From: Prorocentrum cordatum
Taxonomy: Eukaryota > Sar > Dinophyceae > Prorocentrales > Prorocentraceae
Length of the DNA: 34,596 nt
Direction of reading: 5' to 3'
Assembly: GCA_963575745.1 (NCBI GenBank)
Contig: CAUYUJ010016470.1
Coordinates: 220,186-254,781, forward strand
The first letter of the stretch is position 1. Every line of letters begins with the position of its first letter. This document shows, one piece after another, positions 1-9,454 of the stretch. Below the pieces are notes generated by a model. The model had not been told where the DNA came from, did not search any database, and worked only from the letters and a program-made list of their open reading frames with translations. Both the position numbers and the translations under genes were made by a program.

Positions 1-235
1 TGCTGCTGATGGTGATGCATATATTGATGGTGGTGACGGTGATGACGATGACGGTGATGATGTTGATTACCATGATGATCCTGATAATGAGGACGCTGCT
101 GATGATGATGATGCTGATCATGCTGATGCTATTGATGCTGATGATGATGATGATGCAGGTGACGATGTGGATGCTTGTGCTGATGGGGATTATGCCGAGG
201 AGGAGGGGGAGGAGACGGATACGCAGTGGTACTTT
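1..235. repeat. imperfect GAT/GCT/GAC trinucleotide repeat
   Basis: Mostly GAT with GCT, GAC and GGT variants in one register. The open frame through it reads only Met, Leu, Ile and Val and is repeat-derived. The same motif recurs at 25997-26515. Confidence 0.9.
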
Positions 236-2150
<1,915 letters not shown>

Positions 2151-2178
2151 AGTTTGTTGTTGTTGTTGTTGTTGTTGC

Positions 2179-2235
<57 letters not shown>
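2151..2235. repeat. GTT trinucleotide repeat
   Basis: About 27 GTT copies with one GCT interruption, directly joined to the GTA array. This makes a compound microsatellite. The frame readings (poly-Cys, poly-Asn) are artefacts. Confidence 0.93.
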
Positions 2236-2755
2236 AGTCGCTATTCTGCGCAGGGAGAGCCAGTGCTCCGTTGATCGCGTGACGTGCCCCATGTACGCGC
2301 TGGGCGCGTTCTCCGAGAAAACCGGGGTCGGGGCTGCTCCTTTTCGCGCATCGGCGCGGCGTAAGCGCTGCGCGTCTTGCGCGCAACCCTCGCCGAATTA
2401 AGGCCGGCAGACGCCGCGCTGTGCAGGGCGCGGTATTTGCGCCGCGGGCACCCGCGTGATCTGCAGGAGCACGGCGGTTCGCTTCGCAAGATTGCGTCGG
2501 CGGGGGATTGGAGGTCCCCTGCGTATCTGAGCCCTCTCGATGTGGGTGACCTCCAGAACGGCGCAGTCGCCGAAGCGCCCATGGACGATCTCTTCGACGA
2601 GGACGCAGGTGGCGGACCAGAAATCTGCGCGTCTTGCGCCCTCCGGATGAGCGTTCTCGCCCTCTCGGTTGCTGGCGGTGCTCACGTCTCGCTCGGGGCG
2701 CTCTGCCGTGCACTGGGCGAGCCGCTCGCGTGCCGGTGCACGATCGGCATCGGGC

Positions 2756-2920
2756 ATCTGCGCCCTGGCACCGCGAGCGTCCTCGGCGGGCGCGCCCTCT
2801 CGCGGCCCAGCCCGCACCGGGCGCAGCGCGGCGGCCTCGACGGCGCGCGCGGCGCCGCGCCCGACGTCGCTGGGTGCGGGCGCCCTCTTCGGTGCCGGGA
2901 GGCGACCGAACGCAGCCTTG
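2756..2920 (+). repeat. 165-bp direct repeat, copy 1
   Basis: Begins ATCTGCGCC and ends GCAGCCTTG. It aligns to 3265-3429 at a constant offset of 509 bases with substitutions and no net indel. Confidence 0.85.
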
Positions 2921-3264
2921 CATGTGTGGTGGGGCCACGGGGCCGGTCGAGTGCGACGTCTCTGCGGCCGGGCGCAGCTTCGCGACCGTGCTCGGGCCGC
3001 GCGGGCGCCAGTCGAGGCGCGTCGCGGCTCGCCCCGGATTGCGGCAGGCGCACCTCGCCGCTGCGATTCGGGGTGGGCGGCGCGTTGCGCGGGCATGTCG
3101 CGCCGCCCGCCTCTCGCGCTCTGCGCAGGTGGCCGGGCGGGGGCGCGCGACGCACGCCGCCGCCGGCTGGCCGCGGCGTTGCGCGGCAGGCGGCGTCGCG
3201 AAGGGCGCGGAGGCCTGCGCTGCTTCGCGCGTTCTCTTTTCGCCGCCACCCGCCCGTCTGGGGT

Positions 3265-3429
3265 ATCTGCGCCATGGCACCACGAGCAACGTCGGAGGAC
3301 GCGCCGATTCGCGGCTCCGTCGGCCCTGGGCGCAGCGCGGCGGCTTCGACGGCGCGCGTGGCGCCGCGCCCAACGTCGATGGTTGCGGGCGCCCTTTTCG
3401 GTGTCGGGGGGCGACCGGACGCAGCCTTG
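3265..3429 (+). repeat. 165-bp direct repeat, copy 2
   Basis: Diverged partner of 2756-2920. It shares the blocks GGGCGCAGCGCGGCGGC and GTGCGGGCGCCCT-like, and the same end GCAGCCTTG. Confidence 0.85.
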
Positions 3430-3454
3430 ACTTCGTGATCGTGCCACATCACCA

Positions 3455-3609
3455 TTCCTGGAACTTCAACGCCGCGAATCAATATTGCATAGTGTTGCGC
3501 CTGGGCGATCATCAACAATCGTGGCAGAACACCGTTCTTGGGGTCTCAACACCGCGAATCAACATGTGCTGTTGCGTCTTGACAATGCTAACTCGTGCCA
3601 GAACGCCGA
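3455..3609 (+). repeat. tandem duplication of about 77 bp
   Basis: Units 3455-3534 and 3535-3609 share CAACRCCGCGAATCAA near the start and GTGSCAGAACRCCG at the end. The middle has diverged. This marks the change from GC-rich DNA to more balanced DNA. Confidence 0.75.
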
Positions 3610-3930
3610 TCACGCCACTTCCACGCTTTGAATAGTTGAAGCTGTCGCAACCCTTTCAGACGAACGTGTGCGGCACTGAGGCGAGGGCCGTATCATGAAA
3701 AAGGAACCGCCTCCATTCGCGAAGCTCTTGCAAACTTTTAAGACGAATGCTGGCGGCGCTGAGGTTCGAAACCGCATTTTACAAGCCACCCGCCCCCATC
3801 TGTGGAACTCATGCAACTTTCTAAGCGCCATTCTCGTAAATGGTGGTGGCTTCTCATGCGAGGCGCACGGCCCGCAGTGCCGACACGTCTCCGGGTCCGA
3901 CAGGGGGGGAGTTATGCATGAGGAGAAAGG
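3610..3930. other. unassigned segment
   Basis: No supported gene. An ATG frame starts at 3695 but runs into unrelated sequence and has no domain. TTTCAGACGAACGTGTGCGG (3653) loosely resembles 3736-3768, suggesting an old duplication. Confidence 0.5.
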
Positions 3931-4071
3931 ATGGGGGCATCTGAGGCCCTCTGTCCCTTGGAGCCCCCCAGAAGGATCGTGGAGGCGAGTCTTCGCCCTG
4001 AGAGGGGAGGGCGCGGAGACGGAGGAGGATCGGATGACGCCAAACCTACGCCTGCAGGTCCTGGGCCGAGG

Positions 4072-4551
4072 ATGAGTGGCTTCGTGGCCAAGCCATGGGA
4101 GCGTGCCCCTGTCCTCTTTGTGGCCCTACTCGCCGTTCTCCTCACTGGGGCCCTCCTCATCGTTTTCGTGGATGGAGGTGAAGAAGGCGTCTTTGACAAG
4201 GTCCCCCGTCGATCAGCCCCAGGTGCGGCGGTGTCGTCCAGGGCGTCGGGTACGCCCGCCGTCGCGAATTGGACTAGCAACCCATCCCGTGGGCACAGAT
4301 GGCAACACGAGCTGCTGAGCTGGGGGGAAGCTGTGTTCTCGGCCCTGCGCGTGGCCTTGTCGTGCTGTGCTGGTCCTGGGTTTTGTTGCGGCGCCCCAGT
4401 CAGCGTCCGCGGCAGGCTGCTGCGTAGCCGTCCTGCGTCTTGCGCCTCCCGCGGTTTCGGCATGGGCTCCAAGGCCTTCTTTTGCTCAGTATTCTGCGCA
4501 TCGTGCCTCCTTGAGGCCTCCATGGCCTTCAGTCGTTGCGTTTTCCTGTGA
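4072..4551 (+). CDS. possible first exon of a single-pass (type II) membrane protein
   Basis: I do not recognise the protein. The frame is open from ATG 3931, but ATG 4072 gives a compact start: a 12-residue polar N-terminus, a hydrophobic segment at about residues 13-33 (APVLFVALLAVLLTGALLIV core), then an acidic and basic stem with Ser/Ala/Pro. A short cytosolic tail, one anchor and a stem is the layout of type II membrane enzymes such as Golgi glycosyltransferases. That is an analogy of layout only, because no catalytic domain is present. Codon use with C or G in third position supports coding up to about 4315. Beyond that the frame becomes Cys/Ser/Arg-rich and the DNA T-rich, so an intron probably begins there, though no unique donor stands out. 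The stop at 4549-4551 is then probably intronic. Confidence 0.4.
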   Translation: MSGFVAKPWERAPVLFVALLAVLLTGALLIVFVDGGEEGVFDKVPRRSAPGAAVSSRASGTPAVANWTSNPSRGHRWQHELLSWGEAVFSALRVALSCCAGPGFCCGAPVSVRGRLLRSRPASCASRGFGMGSKAFFCSVFCASCLLEASMAFSRCVFL

Positions 4552-5190
4552 TTTTGCTGGTCACGTCCTCGTCCTTCTTGGTGTCCTGTTGGAATGCGGC
4601 GCGCGGGGTCTTTTTATATCGTCCTCCTTATCTCCTTCCTCGTCGTCCTCTCTGCTGCCTTCCTTGACGTCATCCTTGTTGTAGCCGTGTTCTTCCGTCG
4701 CCGTACCTGTAGTTGTCGTAGCCGCGGCTGTAGCAGCTGAAACATTGACATCCGTAGCCAGCGTGGCCGTCGCCATCGTTCTGCTGGCCGCAGCAGCTGC
4801 CCGCATTGCAGCTGTGCTGGCCATTTCCTCAGCGCCCGCGGCCGCCGCCGCAAGCGCCCTGTGGTCGCTGCCGTCGCCGCAGCAGCCGCAGCCCTGGTCC
4901 GCCCTGCCGCAGGAGCTGTCGTCCGAGGCGGGAAGTTACACATGACCACCGCCTGGAGGATCAATTTTCGGGGACCTCGGCAGGCGGTGGATAGGGACAT
5001 CTTCGGGCCCCCGGGGGCCAACATCTATCCATGTCCACCGCCCGCCGGGGCACCAGGACGTCGGTTCCCGGGCGGTGGCTGCGGATAGGTTCCCGCCTCG
5101 CATGTCGTTGCCGCCGGCGTTCCCGCACCGGACGCTGCAGCTCTTGCCGCGCCGTCGCTGCGGCCGTGCCTCTTCGGGTGGTGGCCTCTG
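4552..5190. other. GC-rich, low-complexity segment, possible minus-strand Cys/Gly exon
   Basis: The section 4670-4944 is built of GCAGC, GCCGT and GGC steps. On the minus strand, after an AG at 4829-4828, a frame reads Gly/Cys/Tyr/Asp-rich (GYGCQCFSCYSRGYDNYRYG at its core) and stops at 4670-4672. The plus frame over the same DNA reads Val/Ala-rich. Both can be explained by low complexity, so I assign no gene. Nothing else is supported. Confidence 0.35.
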
Positions 5191-5194
5191 CTCG

Positions 5195-5584
5195 GGACGC
5201 CCGAAATGGGTACGGAAAAGATGGGCACAATGCCCAACAACAACTGTTGTCCCAAACCAACAGCGGCCGCTGTTGGGCCGGCGGCCTCCTGTCAAATGGA
5301 GACAGGCCGCGGCGGCGCGAACAGCGAGTCCTGTTCAAGTTGAACAGGAACTGCTGTTGGGCATGGTACCCTAGATTTCGTAATAAAGGGAGGGGGGTCT
5401 CATTTGGGGGGGGGGTCTCTTCCAGGCTATCTTGGAGGGCCTGGGGGGTCTGGGGACGATGTTTTGGAGGGTTCTCCCACGGGGGGGGGGGGTCTGAAAT
5501 GGCTTGTCTTGGATGGTCCAGACCCCCTCCCTTTTATTACGAAATCTGGAGTACCCATTCTTTCCATACCCATTTCGGGCGTCC
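5195..5584. repeat. fold-back element with G-rich loop
   Basis: The right arm 5521-5584 is the reverse complement of 5195-5228 joined to 5365-5399. Shared blocks include GGACGCCCGAAATGGGTA, ATTTCGTAATAAA and a GGGAGGGGG run before GTC. The left arm is split by the 135-bp insert at 5230-5364. The loop 5400-5520 carries G10 and G12 runs. Confidence 0.85.
5230..5364. mobile_element. 135-bp palindrome-rich insert with inverted ends (MITE-like)
   Basis: The ends are perfect 10-bp inverted repeats, ATGCCCAACA and TGTTGGGCAT. The interior is a string of hairpins: ACAAC-T-GTTGT near 5240-5250, the perfect 20-bp palindrome CCAACAGCGGCCGCTGTTGG at 5257-5276, a bulged stem at 5281-5310, and CCTGTTCAAGTTGAACAGG at 5330-5348. 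It interrupts one arm of the surrounding fold-back and is absent from the other arm. Flanks GGCAC (left) and GGTAC (right) against GGTAC at the empty site suggest a short target duplication of about 5-7 bp. There is no coding capacity, so any movement would need a transposase from elsewhere. Confidence 0.7.
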
Positions 5585-6012
5585 AGATCTGCCGGCAGCT
5601 GCCGCCGTCGAGGGCCCCGCGGCGGGGGTCCCCGCCGCAGCGGCGAAGGGCCTCGCCGCCTGGAGCGGCCGGCAGCGCGGCGGGTCGGCCGGCCAGCAGC
5701 GGCCTCTCCTCGTCGCCGCTCCGCAGTCGGAGCCCTCGGTCGAGCAGTGGCGAAGCGTCCTGGCGTGCCCGTGTATCAGGAGGGAAAGAAACACACAGAC
5801 ACAATTAATCGTCGACTCCCAGGAAAATATGGGAAACTATGGGAAGTGGGGGGGAAGACAAAAACCAAGAAAATATGGGAGAATATGGGGAATCTTTTTA
5901 TTTGTGTGTATTTATTTGTGTGTCCCAGGGCCCCTTCAGTGTAGTGTGCTTTCCACGGAAGGTTCGTAGAACATTTCTGGCTGGGGCTGTCTTGTTTTAG
6001 CGCGTCGGGTCT
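5585..6012. other. no supported gene; GC-rich then A-rich DNA
   Basis: 5585-5770 is GC-rich with all frames open. 5790-5930 is A/T-richer with repeats of AAAATATGGGA and ATTTGTGTGT. No domain or splice-consistent exon could be found. Confidence 0.5.
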
Positions 6013-6068
6013 ATGTTCTAAGAGCATTGTTTGTGCTCTAAGAACATTTTTGGGTTCTAAGAACATGT
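6013..6068 (+). repeat. three tandem copies of a 20-bp TTCTAAGAACATT motif
   Basis: Copies near 6015, 6035 and 6055 read TGTTCTAAGAGCATT, TGCTCTAAGAACATT and GGTTCTAAGAACATG. Confidence 0.75.
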
Positions 6069-6620
6069 CGTGGTAGGCCTGTAGGAATGCCGGGACGTTC
6101 GGTCCCTGCTCAACTCAAGAGGCTCCTCTGGCTGTGCCACGCGTGTCACTCGAGTCGCTACGCAGACCGTCCTGGCCTGACACCCTCCTTGTCGTACTTG
6201 GCGTCGCTGTGCCTGGCGTCGTCGTGGCTGTGCCTGTGCCGTCGCCACAGTCCTGGCAGCAGCCGCCGTGCCTGCAGGCGCCGCCGTGCTCGCAGGAGCC
6301 GGCGTGCCCGTTGGAGCTGCCGTGCCAGTTCTGGCATCGGAAGAGGCCGCCGTGGGCCTCGGAGCTCCTTCGCTGCGCGCCACCGCGAGCGGGCCCCGCG
6401 GCAGCAGCCAGGCCAAGGCCCCCAGGTGGGGGGGGGGATCGCGGGGCGCGGACGTGCCCTGTCCGAAGAGCCGCCTCGCGCCTCGCCCCGCGGAGAAGTC
6501 CAGGCTCGGCCAGGCCACTGGCTGTGCCCACGAGCGCCCGGGAGTTCTCCGTCGAGGGACCGGGGCGAGGGGCGGCCCTCTGAGGTGGCAGGGTTGTGGA
6601 GGACCATGAATGTGAATGGA
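6069..6620. other. GC-rich low-complexity segment, possible minus-strand Cys/His/Gly frame
   Basis: At 6160-6360 the DNA is a degenerate repeat of GCCGTGCC- and GCAGG-like steps. One minus frame reads C-x-H-G-G-x-C spacing (SCEHGGACRHGGCCQDCGDG), resembling in composition the minus frame at 4670-4827. A competing plus frame is Pro/Cys-rich. No splice-consistent gene model could be built. Confidence 0.3.
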
Positions 6621-6943
6621 GGGGAGGCATGTTGCCAAACAATTTCCAGATGTCTAAAGCATGTAAGCACACGTTTTAAACATACAAAAAAGACAGGCTC
6701 AAAACATGTTGAGAACATGTTTCCGACATCTAAAACACATGTTAAGTTCAATGATAGGATTGTGAGAGTGTCCATTGTCATGGCATCCACAGACGCAGGG
6801 GGCTGCTTGGAAGCCGCCTGGCCCTGGGGGAAGCTCTCCCCCGGAGGCCTGGCGCCACGGCCAGAGGCGGGCAGCGCCGCGGGCCTGCAGCACGGCCCCG
6901 GGGCCCCGGGCCGCAGCCTCTGTGGCGCTTCTCCCGACTAGAC
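6621..6943. other. AT-richer segment with ACATGTT motifs, then GC-rich DNA
   Basis: 6640-6760 holds repeated ACATGT(T) and TCTAAARCA words, for example AACATGTTGAGAACATGTT. 6780-6940 is GC-rich. No gene is supported. Confidence 0.5.
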
Positions 6944-7105
6944 GTAAGAGTGACCTTTCGCCGGAGTGACCTTTGGTGCGGGCACAGATGGGTCCCCAGA
7001 TGGCTAAAAACGAGGCAGTAGCAGCTGCTTGCGCGCCCAGGTTTCGTCCCCCCGCGGCCCCAAAAAAGTCGCGCACCAAAGGTCACTCTTACCCAGGGTC
7101 ACTCC
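6944..7105. repeat. fold-back element with AGTGACCTTTGGTGCG arms
   Basis: AGTGACCTTTGGTGCG at 6965-6980 is perfectly inverted at 7072-7087. GTAAGAGTGACCTTT at 6944-6958 also matches the inverse of the right arm, so the left arm has been internally duplicated around CGCCGG. The right arm continues with a second GGTCACTC. The loop is about 90 bp and there is no coding. Confidence 0.8.
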
Positions 7106-7494
7106 TGCGTGTAGCCGATTCTTTTCCGGGCGGGAACGCTGCGAGGAGATTCGGGTCGGGCGCATCCCCCCCCACGGGCGGATCTTTGGGCGAAGACTCG
7201 AACACATGTTCCCGGACTATGTTTGAGCCATGTTTGAATTCTCCCCCTCCGGAGGCTAGAAGGACAGGCCCGAAGTGGAGAAGAGATGGCGGCCCCGGGA
7301 TCGCAGAGAAGACGCCTCCGTGGAGGGCCCCAGGACACTCCGGGGGAGGCCCCCCGCCTCCTCCGGCGGCCGCGCCCCGGAAAGCTGGGTGAGGAGTTCG
7401 GTGCCAGGCCAGCGCAACCTCTGCATCAATCTGCTGGTCGCTTTGGATGCCCAGGCTGTCAGCCACGGACGGCGGTGGTATTCTATCTGGGATC
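7106..7494. other. no supported gene
   Basis: GC-rich DNA. A frame from ATG 7286 runs into the pyrimidine tract that follows and is not supported as coding. Confidence 0.5.
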
Positions 7495-7801
7495 GAGCTC
7501 CCCTCCATCTCCTCCTCCTCCTCCTCCTCCTGCATCTCCATCTCCTTCTCCTTCACCTCCTCCCCTCTCCTTCTTCTCTCGTGCTCTCCCTCTCCTCTCG
7601 TACTTCCCTCTCGTACTCCCCGCCCAATTTTGCCCACCTCGCAGGTACAAGCAGTACATCGTGTGGCGGCCCGACGAGGGTGCGGGCAGCAGCCAGCTGT
7701 ACGGATACGGGGTCTTCACCAAGGACGGGCGCACGGCGAGGCAGCGAGGCTGCTCATCCTTCACCCATTTCTTCTTCCTCTTCCTCCCCCTCTCCAGGTG
7801 A
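7495..7801 (+). CDS. exon-like segment after a long pyrimidine tract
   Basis: 7495-7640 is almost pure C/T (CTCCT and CTTCT steps) and ends in CCTCGCAG, a good 3' splice site with AG at 7643-7644. The following frame begins YKQYIVWRPDEGAG and continues SSQLYGYGVFTKDG, a balanced composition quite unlike the flanking repeats. It reaches a TGA at 7799-7801. A second pyrimidine tract (7752-7795) ending TCTCCAG precedes that stop. An intron from 7741 (GC donor after GAG) to 7797 would keep the frame and still meet the same TGA. I do not recognise the protein, and the upstream exons are not identified. It may be the last exon of a gene, or chance. Confidence 0.4.
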
Positions 7802-7950
7802 TACCACAAGATGCAAAGCAGGCAGGATCTCGACACAGGCCTGCAGGGGGTTTGAGGGAGCGGAGCAGCACACGCAGAGCGGGGCACGCGGGACTCCCCC
7901 GACAGCCCCTCGAGACGTGAGGAGGACACGACGGGAGCCTTCTCCCCACC

Positions 7951-8062
7951 CGCCTCGCGTCCTCGACGAATGACTACACCATACCGCGGTCGCCAGATCC
8001 CGCAGGTTCCCGATGATCCTTGAGTGTTCCGCCTCGCGTCCTCGACGAATGACGACACCATG
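7951..8062 (+). repeat. 33-bp direct repeat, two copies 79 bp apart
   Basis: 7951-7983 and 8030-8062 share CGCCTCGCGTCCTCGACGAA followed by TGACKACACCAT. They differ by very few bases, so this is a recent duplication. Confidence 0.85.
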
Positions 8063-8420
8063 CGTACCGGGGCCCCGTCTCCTAACGGGAGGCGCTGCAT
8101 TTTGGCCGAACCTTCGGCGAAGGAGGAGCCGCCTTTGGGCGAACCTGAGGCCTCTTGTAGCCCCGTTTCGAAGCTATTGTGAACACGTGTGGCATACTTA
8201 TATCGGCAGATGTTGAAGCATCTTTGGGCTATTTGGAGGCCTTTTGGAGCCGTGTAGGTCTCCAGAGAGAGGTGACGCACTCCCGGGACCCGCCCCCCCG
8301 GGGATCCCTCCCAGGACCCCCCCCGGGACCTCCCGGGGACCACCTGGGGACCGCGGGGCAGGGATGGGCCCCCAAGCGGGGTGGTGACCACGCCGTGTGA
8401 TGAGTCGGTGGGGATTCGGG
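8063..8420. other. no supported gene
   Basis: Short internal similarities such as CGAACCTTCGGCGAAGG and runs of GGGACC(C)CC are visible. No gene or splice-consistent exon is supported. Confidence 0.5.
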
Positions 8421-8576
8421 GTCACCGCACGGTTTTGGGACTCGGGTCGTTCTCCGAGGACGTCTCGGGCGACTGGGGCATCCGAGGTCCCAAACCGTGC
8501 GTTGACGGACCGTGCGGTGAGGTCTTGGGGAATTTCGAGGTCACCGCACGGTCTGTCACCGCACCGTTTCGGGACT
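8421..8576. repeat. double fold-back built from CACCGCACGGT
   Basis: Two stems lie side by side. 8424-8441 (CCGCACGGTTTTGGGACT) pairs with 8485-8500 (AGGTCCCAAACCGTGCG-like). GACGGACCGTGCGGTGA at 8504-8520 pairs with TCACCGCACGGTCTGTC at 8541-8557 with one mismatch. A fifth motif copy, TCACCGCACCGT, follows at 8555-8566. Confidence 0.82.
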
Positions 8577-8682
8577 CCAAAGATCGAAGGGAAAGGGCTT
8601 CATTCAACTCGATGATGCGAGTTGCTCGAGTTCGCTCTGCACGTCGCGCTTGAGGAGGAATGCCCAGGGACAGGGGGAGGGG

Positions 8683-8700
8683 CGACGACGACGACGACGA
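8683..8700 (+). repeat. short CGA repeat
   Basis: Six CGA copies in GCGACGACGACGACGACGA. Confidence 0.8.
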
Positions 8701-8890
8701 AAGCGGAACAGCGCCTCACTCACGCTGACAGGTGATCGTTTTTGTGTTCATTGTTTTGCTGAGTGACGCGGGCCTTCGCACCCCCTTGCCCCATTGAGTA
8801 GTTCTTGGCTGTTCTCGGCGCCTGTCTCGAGCAGGCGGAGCCTCTCCCCCATAGGACGCACTGCTGCAAACAGTCGCAGTGAGCAGAGAA

Positions 8891-8973
8891 GGGGGCCACA
8901 TGCGAACCCTACCCCTACCCCCCACGATTTCTGAAGGGGGGGGGGGTAGGGGTGGGGTTCGCATGTGGCCCCC
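8891..8973. repeat. 83-bp near-perfect hairpin
   Basis: GGGGGCCACATGCGAACCC at 8891-8909 is the inverse of 8955-8973, and the stem continues through CTACCCCTACCCCCC against GGGGGGGTAGGGGTGG. The loop is about 12 bases around ACGATTTCTGA. One strand of the stem is G-rich (G11), so it could also form other non-B DNA. Confidence 0.88.
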
Positions 8974-9059
8974 TACAGAGGTCCAGGGCCAGACACCCTC
9001 CCCCTCCGCCCCGCCTCCCCCTTCCGCCCAATGTCGAGACACGCCGAACCAGGAAACGC

Positions 9060-9216
9060 CCACCAGGGCCAGCGGCTGCAGCGGGAATTTTCAGTGCCCG
9101 ACAGGCTCGGAGCCCTTCCCAGAACGCTCGCGGGCGAGGCGGCCTCCAGGCTCAGGGCCTCCCACGGGCCGCCGGGCTCCCCGGGGGCGTCCCCGAGCTG
9201 CTGGGCGGCTCTCATC
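9060..9216 (+). other. exon-like segment followed by a block repeated at 13455
   Basis: After a C-rich tract and CACCAG, one plus frame reads QRLQREFSVPDRLGALP and continues into Ala/Arg/Pro-rich sequence. The last part (about 9172-9212) encodes GPPGSPGASPSC and is nearly identical to 13458-13498. It could be an exon or part of the repeat unit bordering the CCT tract. There is no clear donor. Confidence 0.3.
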
Positions 9217-9436
9217 CTCCTCCTCCTCCTCCCTCCTCCTCCCTCCTCTCCCTCCTCCTCCTCCTCCTCCTCTCCCCCTCCCTCCCCTCCCCCCTCTCCT
9301 CCTCCTCTCCTCTCTCCTCCTCCTCCTCCCTCTCCTCTCCTCCTCCTCCTCTCTTTCCTATTCCTCCTCCTCCTCCTCCTCCCTACTCCTCCCTCCTCTT
9401 TCCAATTCCTCCTCCTCCTCCTCCTCCTCCTCCTCC
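9217..9436 (+). repeat. CCT/CTCC polypyrimidine tract, left of the satellite
   Basis: About 220 bp with almost no purines, made of CCT and CCCTCC steps. All frames are Ser, Leu or Pro runs. A similar tract (13184-13437) borders the right side of the satellite on the same strand. Confidence 0.93.
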
Positions 9437-9454
9437 TGTTGCCGTCCGGGCTTG

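Larger units (their letters stand above)
2236..3452. other. very GC-rich region without a convincing gene
   Basis: Several overlapping open frames exist on both strands (for example 2377-3438 plus and 2398-3447 minus). All are Arg/Ala/Pro-rich with no recognisable domain, as expected when stop codons are rare. The only solid structure is the direct repeat annotated separately. Confidence 0.7.

Noticed and set aside
2377-3635. Several 250-350 codon frames on both strands
   Set aside because: Overlapping frames are open at once, are Arg/Ala/Pro-rich, and lack domains or splice signals. This is expected in very GC-rich DNA.
3755-3775. GAGGTTCGAAACC as a tRNA T-arm
   Set aside because: Flanking bases do not form a 5-bp T stem and no acceptor, D or anticodon arms can be drawn.
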